Source of the DNA: an uncultured Prevotella sp. | GTDB taxonomy: Bacteria > Bacteroidota > Bacteroidia > Bacteroidales > Bacteroidaceae | Direction of reading: 5' to 3' | Length of the DNA: 64,000 nt | NCBI GenBank assembly: GCA_944320355.1 | Contig: CALUHC010000011.1 | Span: 1-64,000 of the forward strand | Shown: piece after piece, positions 1 to 8,530 of the stretch | Layout of the letters: every line of letters starts with the position of its first letter | Position numbering within the stretch: position 1 is the first letter of the stretch | The notes under the pieces: generated by a model | What the model saw: the letters and a program-made list of their open reading frames with translations, nothing else | Told to the model about the DNA's origin: nothing | Database searches by the model: none | Translations under genes and position numbers: made by a program

Positions 1-10
1 ACAGAATACG

Positions 11-1552
11 ATGACTCAGGAGGAACTTTTCAAGAAGCTGGTCGCTCACTGCAAGGAGTACGGGTTCGTATTTCCGTCGAGCGAGATCTACGACGGTCTG
101 GGTGCGGTCTATGACTACGGCCAGAACGGTGTGGAGCTGAAGAACAATATCAAGCGCTACTGGTGGGACTCGATGGTCAAGCTGCACGAGAATATCGTGG
201 GGCTCGACGCGGCGATCTTCATGCACCCCAAGACGTGGGAGGCTTCGGGCCACGTGGCGGCGTTCAACGACCCGCTGATCGACAACCGGGACTCGAAGAA
301 ACGCTACCGTGCGGACGTGCTGATCGAGGAGTGGCTGGCCAAGCAGGATGAAAAGATCGAGAAGGAGGTCGGGAAGGCCCGCAAGCGCTTTGGAGCGGAC
401 TTCGACGAGGCGAAATACCGGGAGACGTCGCCGCGCGTGGCCGAGACGGCTGCAAAACGCGACGAGGTGCACCGCCGCTTTGCCGGGGCGATGAATGCCA
501 ACGACCTTGCGGAGCTGCGTCAGATCATCCTCGACTGCGAGATCGCCTGCCCGATTTCGGGGACGCGCAACTGGACCGAGGTGCGCCAGTTCAACCTGAT
601 GTTCTCGACGCAGATGGGCTCGACGGCCGAGGGTGCTTCGACGATCTACCTGCGTCCCGAGACGGCGCAGGGTATCTTCGTGAACTTCCTGAATGTCCAG
701 AAGACGGGCCGCATGAAGCTGCCGTTCGGTATTGCGCAGATCGGCAAGGCCTTCCGCAACGAGATCGTGGCCCGTCAGTTCATCTTCCGGATGCGGGAGT
801 TCGAGCAGATGGAGATGCAGTTCTTCGTCCGCCCGGGCACCGAGATGGCGTGGTGGAACGAGTGGAAGAACACCCGGATGGCCTGGCACCGCGCCCTGGG
901 CTTCGGCGACGACAACTACCGCTTCCACGACCACGAGAAGCTGGCCCACTACGCCAACGCCGCCACCGACATCGAGTTCCACATGCCGTTTGGCTTCAAG
1001 GAGGTGGAGGGCATCCACAGTCGCACCAACTTCGACCTGTCGCAGCACGAGAAGTACAGCGGGAAGCAAATCAAGTACTTCGACCCGATGACCAACGAGA
1101 GCTACACTCCCTACGTCATCGAGACCTCGATAGGCGTTGACCGTATGTTCCTCAGCGTGATGTGCCACTCCTACGAGGAGGAGAAGCTCGACAGCGGAGA
1201 GACCCGCACCGTGCTCCACCTGCCCGCAGCGCTGGCCCCGGTGAAGCTGGCCGTGCTGCCGCTCGTGAAGAAAGACGGACTGCCAGAGAAGGCGCGCGAG
1301 ATAATAGACGCGCTGAAGTTCCACTTCAACTGCCAGTATGACGAGAAGGACACCATCGGCAAGCGTTACCGCAGGCAGGACGCTATAGGCACTCCCTACT
1401 GTGTCACCGTGGATTACGACTCGCTCAAGGACAACACAGTGACCCTGCGCCACCGCGACACCATGGAGCAGGAGAGAGTAAACATAGCAGACCTTAATGC
1501 CATCATAGAAGACAAGGTGAGCATTGCCAGCCTGCTCAAAAAGTTGCAGTGA
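11..1552 (+). CDS. glyS: Glycine--tRNA ligase (dimeric, eukaryote/archaea-like type)
   Basis: Charges tRNA(Gly) with glycine in the cytoplasm. The 513-residue product has the N-terminal class II catalytic fold (SSEIYDGLGAVYDYGQNG near residue 23, LRPETAQGIFVNF near residue 217, RNEI and the following FRMREFEQMEMQFF) and ends in an anticodon-binding domain (YRRQDAIGTPYCVTVD near residue 455). Length and single-chain organisation fit the alpha2-type enzyme of Bacteroidetes rather than the split GlyQ/GlyS form. The ATG at 11 lies at the window edge, so its promoter is not visible. The stop codon overlaps the start of the FKBP gene by one base, so the two are co-transcribed. Codon usage changes inside the gene: the first ~370 codons have 18 ATC, 2 ATT and no ATA isoleucines, whereas the last ~140 have 6 ATA, 3 ATC and 1 ATT. 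ATA is common in the rest of the window. See findings. Confidence 0.96.
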   Translation: MTQEELFKKLVAHCKEYGFVFPSSEIYDGLGAVYDYGQNGVELKNNIKRYWWDSMVKLHENIVGLDAAIFMHPKTWEASGHVAAFNDPLIDNRDSKKRYRADVLIEEWLAKQDEKIEKEVGKARKRFGADFDEAKYRETSPRVAETAAKRDEVHRRFAGAMNANDLAELRQIILDCEIACPISGTRNWTEVRQFNLMFSTQMGSTAEGASTIYLRPETAQGIFVNFLNVQKTGRMKLPFGIAQIGKAFRNEIVARQFIFRMREFEQMEMQFFVRPGTEMAWWNEWKNTRMAWHRALGFGDDNYRFHDHEKLAHYANAATDIEFHMPFGFKEVEGIHSRTNFDLSQHEKYSGKQIKYFDPMTNESYTPYVIETSIGVDRMFLSVMCHSYEEEKLDSGETRTVLHLPAALAPVKLAVLPLVKKDGLPEKAREIIDALKFHFNCQYDEKDTIGKRYRRQDAIGTPYCVTVDYDSLKDNTVTLRHRDTMEQERVNIADLNAIIEDKVSIASLLKKLQ

Positions 1553-2184
1553 TGAGGTGGCGTTCTTTTTGCTTCCTTTCGGCTCTGTTCGCCGTGGCCT
1601 TCGGCATGACGGCGTGCAGCGAGGAAGACAACACAGTGGAGGAGTATCCCAACTGGCAGGCCACCAACGAGGCCTACTTCAACCGCCTCACGGACTCCGT
1701 GCTCACGCTGATTTCGCTCAATCCGGCCCGCACGGACTGGCAGCGGATTAAGTGCTGGTCGAAATCCGACAGCATAGAGGGCAGCAACGGTGACTATATC
1801 ATCGTCAACGTGATAGAGGAGGGCGATGCCGCTTCGGGCGTGCCCCTCTATACCGACACCGTGAGCGTGCATTATCTGGGTCGCCTGCTGCCGTCAACGT
1901 CATATCCGCAAGGGTATGTTTTCGACAGTTCTTACGATGGATATTTTGATCCTGCCGTGGCAAGTCCTGCGGAGTTCGCCATCGGAAACTCAAGCGGTAC
2001 GTCGCTGGTGGACGGCTTTGCCACTGCGCTTCAGCATATGCGTCGCGGCGACCATTGGGTGGTCTACATCCCGTATCAGCTTGGCTATGGCGCGAGTGGC
2101 TATAGCAGCATCCCCGGTTACAGCACGCTGATCTTTGATTTGCGTATGGTTGACTTCTGGTCGCCTGAGGTGCAAGAAGACTGA
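1552..2184 (+). CDS. FKBP-type peptidyl-prolyl cis-trans isomerase, lipoprotein
   Basis: Predicted cell-envelope lipoprotein that isomerises Xaa-Pro bonds during protein folding. The 210-residue product begins with a lipoprotein signal peptide (hydrophobic stretch, then GMTAC, with the lipidated Cys at residue 22). The C-terminal half carries FKBP motifs: VSVHYLGRLL, VDGFATALQHMRRGD and the conserved end VVYIPYQLGYGASG followed by LIFDLRMVDFW. The frame is open from a GTG at 1549, but the ATG at 1552 is the more likely start; it forms a TGATG overlap with the glyS stop, implying translational coupling. A strong terminator follows 30 bp after the stop. The exact substrate cannot be told from sequence. 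Confidence 0.9.
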   Translation: MRWRSFCFLSALFAVAFGMTACSEEDNTVEEYPNWQATNEAYFNRLTDSVLTLISLNPARTDWQRIKCWSKSDSIEGSNGDYIIVNVIEEGDAASGVPLYTDTVSVHYLGRLLPSTSYPQGYVFDSSYDGYFDPAVASPAEFAIGNSSGTSLVDGFATALQHMRRGDHWVVYIPYQLGYGASGYSSIPGYSTLIFDLRMVDFWSPEVQED

Positions 2185-2213
2185 CAAGGCTGTTCTGCAC
2201 ATTATATAATAAT

Positions 2214-2250
2214 AGGAGGCATCCCGGCGGGGTGCCTCCTGTTTTTGTTT
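2214..2250 (+). terminator. Rho-independent terminator of glyS-FKBP
   Basis: A 12-bp GC-rich stem (AGGAGGCATCCC paired with GGGGTGCCTCCT, one G.U wobble) with a three-base loop is followed by GTTTTTGTTTT. It lies between the convergent FKBP gene and lpdA. On the minus strand the stem is followed only by AT-rich sequence, so action on the gcv operon is possible but less clear. Confidence 0.88.
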
Positions 2251-2310
2251 TCTGCCCTTGCTGTTGCCGCAAGCCGTGCGCAGCGTCTTGCCGCCCGGCG
2301 TCGTTGTGGT

Positions 2311-3657
2311 TCAGCTGTGGGACAGTTGCTCGGCGCACTCCTGCAACATCTCGCTCAGTGTGGGGTGGATGTGCGTCATGTCGGCCAGTTCCGTGGTGGT
2401 TGTGTCGCGGCACATCAGTGCGCTGATCTCCTGTATCAGGTCGGCGGCGTGCGCTCCGTAGGCGTGGCAACCGATGATGCGGCCGCTCTCGTCGGCTATC
2501 ATCTTCACCATGCCTTCGGTCTCGCCCATGGCAAGAGCCTTGCCGTTGGCGCGGTAGAAGGCCTTGGCTGTGCGGCATTCAACACCGTTCTCCTTGCAGA
2601 AGTCTTCTGTTACGCCCACGGCTGCGGCCTCCGGGTGGGTGAATATGGCCGATGGCATGATGTCGAGGCGTATGGAGTCCGTGCGTCCGAGTATGTGGTT
2701 CACGGCCTTGATGCCCTGCACCGTGGCGGCGTGGGCCAGCATCTGCCGCCCGTTCACGTCGCCAATGGCGTAGATGCCGGCCACGTTGGTCTGCAAGTTG
2801 GCGTCGGTGGCAATTCCCTTGGGGCCGCATACCACTCCGGCTGCATCGAGGTTGAGGCCCTCGGTCACAGGAACGCGGCCCACGGCCATCAGCACACAGT
2901 CGGTATCAATGGCTGTCTGCTTGCCTTTGCGGTCGAATAATACACTGCCGCCGCGCACGGCCTGCACCGCCGATTGCATGAAGAACTTCACTCCGCGCTT
3001 CTCTATCAGCTTGCGCAGCCGTTTGGCCACGTCGCCGTCGAGTGCGGGCAGGCATTCCTTGAGGAACTCTATCACCGTCACGTCGCAGCCGAAGCTGTTC
3101 AGTATGCAGGCGAACTCCATGCCTATCACGCCCGCGCCGACAATGCAGATGCGGCGTGGCAGGGCGGTGGCTGTGAGCATACGGTCGGATGTCCACACCA
3201 TTTCCGCGTCATTGCATCCTTCAATGGGCAGCATCTTTGGCGCGGAGCCGGTGGCTATTATGATGTTCTTTGCGGTGTATTCTTCGTCGCCTATCGTCAC
3301 GGTGTTGGCATCCTTGAGCGCGGCTTTGCCACTGACGAGCGTTATGCCCGGTGCTGACAGCAGCGTCTCTATGCCTGAGCGGAGCTGCGCCACGACATTG
3401 TCCTTGCGCGCTGCGGCCTTGGCGAAGTCGGGAACAACGTCCACTGGGTTCATGCCGAGAGCCTCTGCACCGCGCAGCGTGTCCATTATCTCGGCATTGC
3501 GGGCGTAGGCCTTGGTGGGTATGCAGCCCCGGTTGAGGCACGTTCCGCCCACTTCGGCCTGCTCGGCTATGACAACCTGCAGGCCGTTTCGTGCGGCATA
3601 TTCGGCGGCGCGGTATCCTCCCGGTCCGCTGCCTATTATTATCAGGTCTGTGTTCAT
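2311..3657 (-). CDS. lpdA: Dihydrolipoyl dehydrogenase (E3 / L-protein)
   Basis: Flavoprotein that reoxidises dihydrolipoyl groups with NAD+. As the last gene of the gcv operon it most likely serves as the L-protein of glycine cleavage, and may be shared with other lipoyl complexes. The 448-residue product has the FAD-binding GSGPGGYRAAEYAA at the N terminus, the redox-active disulfide GGTCLNRGCIPTK, the NAD-binding GAGVIGMEFA, the second FAD motif YAIGDVN, and the C-terminal dimer interface with HIHPTLSEML (catalytic His). The open frame extends 49 codons upstream, but the ATG at 3657 (MNTDLIIIGSG) is chosen because the extra sequence is low-complexity and runs through an intercistronic hairpin into gcvPB. 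Gap to gcvPB is 88 bp. Confidence 0.95.
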   Translation of the reverse strand: MNTDLIIIGSGPGGYRAAEYAARNGLQVVIAEQAEVGGTCLNRGCIPTKAYARNAEIMDTLRGAEALGMNPVDVVPDFAKAAARKDNVVAQLRSGIETLLSAPGITLVSGKAALKDANTVTIGDEEYTAKNIIIATGSAPKMLPIEGCNDAEMVWTSDRMLTATALPRRICIVGAGVIGMEFACILNSFGCDVTVIEFLKECLPALDGDVAKRLRKLIEKRGVKFFMQSAVQAVRGGSVLFDRKGKQTAIDTDCVLMAVGRVPVTEGLNLDAAGVVCGPKGIATDANLQTNVAGIYAIGDVNGRQMLAHAATVQGIKAVNHILGRTDSIRLDIMPSAIFTHPEAAAVGVTEDFCKENGVECRTAKAFYRANGKALAMGETEGMVKMIADESGRIIGCHAYGAHAADLIQEISALMCRDTTTTELADMTHIHPTLSEMLQECAEQLSHS

Positions 3658-3692
3658 GTCTGTTTGGGGTTTGGGTAGGGGTATAGGTACCG

Positions 3693-3739
3693 TAGGTTTC
3701 TTAGGTATCGTAGGCTGCACACGATGCCTAAGAAACCTA
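3693..3739. repeat. Intercistronic stem-loop between gcvPB and lpdA
   Basis: Arms at 3693-3711 and 3721-3739 (19 nt each, one mismatch or wobble; core AGGTTTCTTAGG) flank a 9-nt loop. It fills the short spacer between two genes of one operon. It has no U-tract on the minus strand, so it is more likely an RNA-stability or processing element, or a repeat insertion, than a terminator. Confidence 0.75.
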
Positions 3740-3745
3740 TTCAGC

Positions 3746-5158
3746 TTATTCTTGGGTGTCCATCTGGCGGTATGTGAGCACCGGGTGCTTGGCTGCCAGC
3801 ACATCGTCCACGCGGCCTATCGGCGTGTTGTGTGGTGCGCTTTTCACCACTTCGGGCTGCGTGGCGGCCTCTTCGGCTATGCGTCGCATCACGTCTATGA
3901 ACCCGTCTATGGTGTCTTTGCTCTCGCTCTCCGTCGGTTCTATCATCAGCGACTCGTGGAACAGCAGCGGGAAGTATATCGTCGGGGCGTGGTAACCGTA
4001 GTCGAGCAGCCGCTTGGCCACGTCCATGGTGGTCACTCCGGTCGACTTGTCCTCCAGTCCGTCGAATACAAACTCGTGCTTGCACACTGTGTCTATGGGC
4101 AGATGGTAAACATCCTTCAGCGATTCCTTGATGTAGTTGGCGTTGAGCGTGGCCAGTGGTCCCACCTCCTTGATGTGCTCTTTGCCGAGCGACAGGATGT
4201 AAGCGTAGGCGCGCAGCAGAACGGCGAAGTTGCCGTGATATGGTCCTACGGATATTTCCGACTCGCCGGGCAGCAGGTCTTCCATGCCTTTGCGCACACC
4301 GACGGGGCCGGCTCCGGGTCCGCCGCCGCCGTGAGGTGTCGAGAACGTCTTGTGGAGGTTGATGTGCATCACGTCGAAACCCATGTCGCCCGGGCGGCAC
4401 ACGCCGAGCATCGGGTTGAGGTTTGCGCCGTCGTAATACATCAGTCCGCCGCATCCGTGCACGAGTTCGGCTATTTCGGGTATCTCTTTCTCAAAGAGTC
4501 CGAGCGTGTTCGGGTTGGTCATCATCATCGCGGCTACGGTGTCATCGAGCAGCGAGCGCAGGTCGTCAACGTCAACGATGCCCTCTGGCGTGCTCTTCAC
4601 CTCCACCACGTCGAGCCCGCATACGGCCGCCGAGGCGGGGTTTGTGCCGTGTGCCGAGTCGGGCACTATCACCTTGGTGCGCTTCAGGTCGCCGCGCCGC
4701 TCGTGATAGGCGCGTATTATCATCAGTCCGGTCAGCTCTCCGTGCGCCCCGGCAAAGGGATTGAGGGTGAACTTGGCCAGTCCCGAGATTTCGGACAGCG
4801 AGCGTTGCAGCCCCTCGTACACGTCGAGAGCCCCCCGGCAGGTGTCGGCGGGCTGCAGCGGGTGCAGGTTGGCAAACTCGGGCATGGCCGCTATCTCCTC
4901 GTCTATGGCCGGGTTGTACTTCATTGTGCAGCTGCCCAGCGGGTAGAAGCCGTTGTTCACGCCGAAGTTGTTGGCGCTATGGTTGGTATAGTGGCGCACA
5001 ACGGTCAGCTCGTCGCACTCGGGCAGGGCGGCATCCGCGGCCCGCCTCATGTCGGCAGGCACCTCGTAGCTGCCGAACTTGTTCTCCGGCAGCGAGTAGG
5101 CTCTCCGTCCCGGATGCGAGAGTTCGAATATAAGGTTGCCGTATAGTCTGTTGTTCAT
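3746..5158 (-). CDS. gcvPB: Glycine dehydrogenase (decarboxylating) subunit 2
   Basis: C-terminal half of the split P-protein of the glycine cleavage system. It binds PLP, decarboxylates glycine and passes the aminomethyl group to lipoyl GcvH. In 470 residues it has the typical start (LIFELSHPGRRAYSLPE), YPLGSCTMKYNP, NPFAGAHGELTGLMIIRAYH, PDSAHGTNPASA, and the PLP-lysine region NLHKTFSTPHGGGGPG. Only three bases separate its ATG from the gcvPA stop, so the two halves are made as a stoichiometric pair. Many Bacteroidales have a fused GcvP (from general knowledge); this genome uses the split form. Confidence 0.96.
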   Translation of the reverse strand: MNNRLYGNLIFELSHPGRRAYSLPENKFGSYEVPADMRRAADAALPECDELTVVRHYTNHSANNFGVNNGFYPLGSCTMKYNPAIDEEIAAMPEFANLHPLQPADTCRGALDVYEGLQRSLSEISGLAKFTLNPFAGAHGELTGLMIIRAYHERRGDLKRTKVIVPDSAHGTNPASAAVCGLDVVEVKSTPEGIVDVDDLRSLLDDTVAAMMMTNPNTLGLFEKEIPEIAELVHGCGGLMYYDGANLNPMLGVCRPGDMGFDVMHINLHKTFSTPHGGGGPGAGPVGVRKGMEDLLPGESEISVGPYHGNFAVLLRAYAYILSLGKEHIKEVGPLATLNANYIKESLKDVYHLPIDTVCKHEFVFDGLEDKSTGVTTMDVAKRLLDYGYHAPTIYFPLLFHESLMIEPTESESKDTIDGFIDVMRRIAEEAATQPEVVKSAPHNTPIGRVDDVLAAKHPVLTYRQMDTQE

Positions 5159-5161
5159 TGC

Positions 5162-6472
5162 TCAAATGGTTTCGATAAGTTTGTCAATTTCTTCCTTGGT
5201 GCGCTTCTCTGTCACGGCAAACATGATGGTGTCCGGCGCAACCTTCACGCCGCCCATGATGCCGTTGGCCGTGAAGCGTCGTTGCAGTTCGTCCACGTCG
5301 CCGGCATAGCGAACGCAGAACTCGTTGAAGAACGGGCGGCTGAAGGCCGGTTTGAATCGGCCCGTGGCCACGAGGCGGTCCATCAGGTAGTGCGCCCCGG
5401 CATACGACAGCTCGGCGGCCTCCTTCAGTCCCTGCCGTCCCATGATAGACATATATACCGTGGCGAAGAGTGCCATTAGGCTTTCGTTCGAGCAGATGTT
5501 CGATGTTGCCTTCTCGCGGCGTATGTGTTGCTCGCGTGCCTGGAGCGTGAGGGCGAAGGCGCGCTGCCCGCGCGAGTCCTTGGTCATGCCCACTATGCGG
5601 CCCGGCATCTTGCGCATCAGCTTCTCGCGGCAGCACATATAGCCTACGTAAGGGCCTCCGAACGACATCGGCAGGCCGAGGCTCTGGCCGTCGCCCACGG
5701 CCACGTCGGCTCCCCACTCGCCCGGAGTGCGCAGCACGGCGAGGTCGGCGGCCACGCAGTTCATTATCAGCAGAGCCTTGGCGGCGTGCGCGGCATCGGC
5801 AAATCCGGCATAGTCTTCCACAATGCCGTAGTAGTTTGGCTGCTGCACCACCACGCCGGCCACACCGCCTGCGGCCAGCTTGGCCTCAAGGTCGGCACGG
5901 TCTGTCGCACCGTCGTTAGCCTTTATGGTGTCTATCTCTATGCCGTGGAAATGGGCGTAGGTGTGCACCACGGCCAGTATCTTGGGGTCAACGGTCTCAG
6001 ACACGAGCACCCTGTTGGCTTTCTTAGCGGCCGCGGCGGCCATGAGCACGGCCTCGGCGGTGGCCGTGGTGCCGTCGTACAGCGACGCATTGGATATGTC
6101 CATGCCTGTAAGTTCGGCCATCATGGACTGGAACTCAAATATATAGTGGAGCGTTCCTTGCGATATTTCTGCCTGGTAGGGCGTGTATGACGTTAGGAAC
6201 TCGGAGCGGTTGACAATCTGCGGCACCACGGCGGGCGTGTAGTGGTCGTAGACACCCGCTCCGGCGAAGCACGTCAGTTGTTTGTTCTCCTGTCCGAGCT
6301 TCTTGAAGAAGGCCCTTACCTCCATCTCGCTCATGGCACAGGGCAGGTCGTAGTCGCGCTTCAGGCGCACACTCTCCGGCACTTCTGCATAGAGGTCATC
6401 GAGCTTTTGCACTCCGATGCGCTCCAGCATGGCCTTTATGTCGGCTTCGGTGTGAGGGAAATACTTGTACAT
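5162..6472 (-). CDS. gcvPA: Glycine dehydrogenase (decarboxylating) subunit 1
   Basis: N-terminal half of the split P-protein, 436 residues, the usual length for the family. Recognisable parts are MYKYFPHTEADIKAMLERIG, the glycine-rich FAGAGVYDHYTPAVV, YTPYQAEISQGTLHYIFEFQ, and the conserved end segment. It forms the alpha2beta2 complex with GcvPB just downstream. The gene starts right after an AT-rich leader that is one arm of a 216-bp inverted-repeat element separating it from gcvH. Confidence 0.96.
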   Translation of the reverse strand: MYKYFPHTEADIKAMLERIGVQKLDDLYAEVPESVRLKRDYDLPCAMSEMEVRAFFKKLGQENKQLTCFAGAGVYDHYTPAVVPQIVNRSEFLTSYTPYQAEISQGTLHYIFEFQSMMAELTGMDISNASLYDGTTATAEAVLMAAAAAKKANRVLVSETVDPKILAVVHTYAHFHGIEIDTIKANDGATDRADLEAKLAAGGVAGVVVQQPNYYGIVEDYAGFADAAHAAKALLIMNCVAADLAVLRTPGEWGADVAVGDGQSLGLPMSFGGPYVGYMCCREKLMRKMPGRIVGMTKDSRGQRAFALTLQAREQHIRREKATSNICSNESLMALFATVYMSIMGRQGLKEAAELSYAGAHYLMDRLVATGRFKPAFSRPFFNEFCVRYAGDVDELQRRFTANGIMGGVKVAPDTIMFAVTEKRTKEEIDKLIETI

Positions 6473-6490
6473 AGTTAGAGTTAAGAGTTG

Positions 6491-6706
6491 AGAGTTAAGA
6501 ACTAAGAAAAATACTCTTGTTGTGGCAGTGGCTGCGTCTTGCAGGCGTGGGCTTTATGTTTTGTTTGTTGTGCCATGCACACTCGGTAGCAAACGAGCCG
6601 CGTCTCCATTGGGATTATTGTGCTTGGGTAGCGTAAAAAATCGGATTCACGCAAAAACACAATGCGCTCCTTTTGGCGGAGACTATTTTTCTTAATTCTT
6701 AACTCT
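6491..6706. repeat. MITE-like inverted-repeat element between gcvH and gcvPA
   Basis: 22-bp arms (6491-6512 and 6685-6706; AGAGTTAAGAACTAAGAAAA against AGAGTTAAGAATTAAGAAAA plus AT, one mismatch) bound about 172 bp without an ORF. It fills nearly the whole gcvH-gcvPA spacer. The arm style (AGAGTTAAGAATTAAG) resembles the arms of the element inserted in gcvT. Whether it was mobile is an inference. Confidence 0.6.
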
Positions 6707-6717
6707 GAATTTTTAAT

Positions 6718-7098
6718 TTACTTGTTGCACATCTCCTCGTATGCCTTTGCATCCATGAGGTTGTCGAGTTCGCCTTTGTCCGAAAGCTCTACCTTTATGA
6801 TCCAGTTAGCAAAGGCATCCTGATTGATCAGTTCGGGAGAGTCTTCGAGAGCTGAGTTCACCTCTACCACCGTGCCGCTCACGGGAGAGTTGAGGTCGCT
6901 GGCGGCCTTTACGCTTTCCACAGCGCCAAACTCTTCGCCTGCCGTAACCTCGTCGTCAACCTCGGGCATATCCACGTAGACCACGTTGCCAAGCGCGTTC
7001 TGGGCATAGTCGGTGATGCCGATGTATCCGTAATTGCCTTCCACTCTCACGTATTCGTGTGACTCTGAGTAGTAGAGTCCGTCAATAAATTTTGCCAT
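6718..7098 (-). CDS. gcvH: Glycine cleavage system H protein
   Basis: Lipoyl carrier that shuttles the aminomethyl intermediate between P-, T- and L-proteins. The 126-residue product is full length, with HEYVRVEG near residue 14, GITDYAQNALGNVVYVDMPE, and the lipoylation site ESVKAASD (Lys64). The closing segment WIIKVELSDKGELDNLMDA is typical. It lies between gcvT and gcvPA but is separated from each by ~245 bp of repeat DNA, unusual for an operon. I saw no separate promoter in front of it with the full consensus. Confidence 0.97.
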   Translation of the reverse strand: MAKFIDGLYYSESHEYVRVEGNYGYIGITDYAQNALGNVVYVDMPEVDDEVTAGEEFGAVESVKAASDLNSPVSGTVVEVNSALEDSPELINQDAFANWIIKVELSDKGELDNLMDAKAYEEMCNK

Positions 7099-7134
7099 AG
7101 TCGTTGTATTTTTTTGAGTTGTTGTTTGTTTTTA

Positions 7135-7330
7135 AAGGAGTTATAAGGAGTTATCGGGAGTTATCGCTTCGCTTTGGAGTTAGCGGACGATAGTTCTCCT
7201 CTGGGGTTATCGGGAGTTATCGGGAGTCGTCGCTTCGCTTTGGAGTTGGCTGACAATGCTTTTGTTGATATTCCGTCCACAATGCTATTGTCCGCTAACT
7301 CCTGTTAACTTTGGCAGGCTCCCGCTAACT
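7135..7330. repeat. GTTAACGG-type repeat cluster between gcvT and gcvH
   Basis: Several copies of GGAGTTATCGGGAGTTATCG, plus TCGCTTCGCTTTGGAGTT twice, are followed by the opposite orientation TATTGTCCGCTAACTCC. It is one of about seven sites in the window holding this repeat family, always in non-coding DNA. No gene seen. Confidence 0.7.
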
Positions 7331-7344
7331 ACGGTGAGACTTCC

Positions 7345-8517
7345 CTACTTCTTGTAATGCTTGTCGTAGAACCGCTTCTTCACCACCGTGCCGGGGAACG
7401 TCTTGCGGCGTATCTGTATCTCGAGCTCGGTGCCGAGCTTGGCGTGCGCGGCGTCAATGAGAGCCATGCAGACGCTCTTGTCTGTGGATATGGTATGGTA
7501 GCCGGTGGTCACCTCGCCTATCTTCACGCCGTCTTTCATCACGGCATATCCGTGGCGCGGAATGGCGCGGTCGGCCAGCTCTATGCCCACCACCTTGCGG
7601 CCGACGCCCTCGGACTTTTGCCTGATGAGCGCGTCGCGGCCTATGAACTCGGGCTTGTCGAGCTTGCAGAACATGGACAGTCCGGCCATGACGGGCGAAA
7701 TCTCAGCCGACAGCTCGTCGCCGTAGAGCGGCAGGCCCACTTCGAAGCGCAGCGTGTCGCGGCATCCCAGGCCGCAGGGCTTGCATCTGTCGCCGGTGGC
7801 CATAAGCTTGTCCCAGCACTCGCGTATGTATTCGTGCGGGCCATAAATCTCGAATCCGTCCTCGCCGGTGTAGCCGGTGCGGCTGATGATTAATTGAGAA
7901 TTGGGAGTTGAGAATTGAGAATTAAGTGGACGAGCAGTGCCTTCGGTGATGGCGGATGCCCCATTCTCAATTCTCAACTCTCCATTCTCAATTACCTTGA
8001 ATGTATAGAACTTCAGCTCGCTGCACGGCAGTCCGAGCACCTCTTCGACCACGCGCTCGGCCTCGGGTCCCTGCACGGCTATCTGGCCGTACTGCTCCGA
8101 TGCGTTCTCCAGCGTCACGTCGTAGCCCTCGGCCTGCTGCTCTATCCAGGCCCAGTCCTTGTCTATGTTGGCGGCGTTGATGACGAGCAGGAACTCGTCG
8201 TCGGCCACCTTGTACACCAGCAGGTCGTCCACGGTGCCGCCGTCGGGGTAGCACATCATGCCGTAGAGAATCTCGCCGGGCTTGATGGCCGTGGTGTCGT
8301 TGGTGAAGATGTGGTTCACGTAGCGCTCGGCATCCTTGCCGCAGACTGTCACCTCGCCCATGTGCGACACGTCGAACACGCCGCAGGCCGTGCGCACGGC
8401 GCGGTGCTCGTCTTCAATCGATGTGTACTGTATCGGCATGTCAAATCCGCCGAAGGGGCTTATCAGCGCTCCCAGGGCCACGTGCTTGTCGTAAAGACAG
8501 GTTCTCTTGTTCTCCAT
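7345..8517 (-). CDS. gcvT: Glycine cleavage system T protein (aminomethyltransferase), with in-frame insertion
   Basis: Transfers the methylene group from lipoyl-GcvH to tetrahydrofolate and releases ammonia. The 390-residue product has the family start ([20 protein letters not shown]), the folate/catalytic region [32 protein letters not shown], and the C-terminal barrel ([11 protein letters not shown]). Between FKVI and [11 protein letters not shown] lies a ~34-residue stretch rich in [10 protein letters not shown]-type sequence that does not belong to the family. It is encoded by a short inverted-repeat element, and the frame is intact across it. The stretch falls in a surface-type region between conserved blocks, so the enzyme may still work, but this is not certain. 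The gene lies 13 bp downstream of lplA. Confidence 0.94.
   Translation of the reverse strand: MENKRTCLYDKHVALGALISPFGGFDMPIQYTSIEDEHRAVRTACGVFDVSHMGEVTVCGKDAERYVNHIFTNDTTAIKPGEILYGMMCYPDGGTVDDLLVYKVADDEFLLVINAANIDKDWAWIEQQAEGYDVTLENASEQYGQIAVQGPEAERVVEEVLGLPCSELKFYTFKVIENGELRIENGASAITEGTARPLNSQFSTPNSQLIISRTGYTGEDGFEIYGPHEYIRECWDKLMATGDRCKPCGLGCRDTLRFEVGLPLYGDELSAEISPVMAGLSMFCKLDKPEFIGRDALIRQKSEGVGRKVVGIELADRAIPRHGYAVMKDGVKIGEVTTGYHTISTDKSVCMALIDAAHAKLGTELEIQIRRKTFPGTVVKKRFYDKHYKK
7893..7992. mobile_element. MITE-like inverted-repeat element inserted in gcvT
   Basis: About 100 bp with ~30-bp terminal inverted repeats (left begins ATTGAGAATTGGGAGTTGAG; right arm is its reverse complement with two mismatches) around a ~38-bp core. 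It is flanked by TA on both sides (7891-7892 and 7993-7994), as expected for a TA target duplication. Element plus one TA is 102 bp, exactly 34 codons, so the reading frame of gcvT is preserved. Confidence 0.72.
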
Positions 8518-8530
8518 AATCTATCTCTGT

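Noticed and set aside
3512-5146. 544-codon open frame on the plus strand
   Set aside because: It is antisense to gcvPB, whose protein is unmistakable; the translated product has no recognisable motif. Long antisense frames are common in this high-GC DNA.
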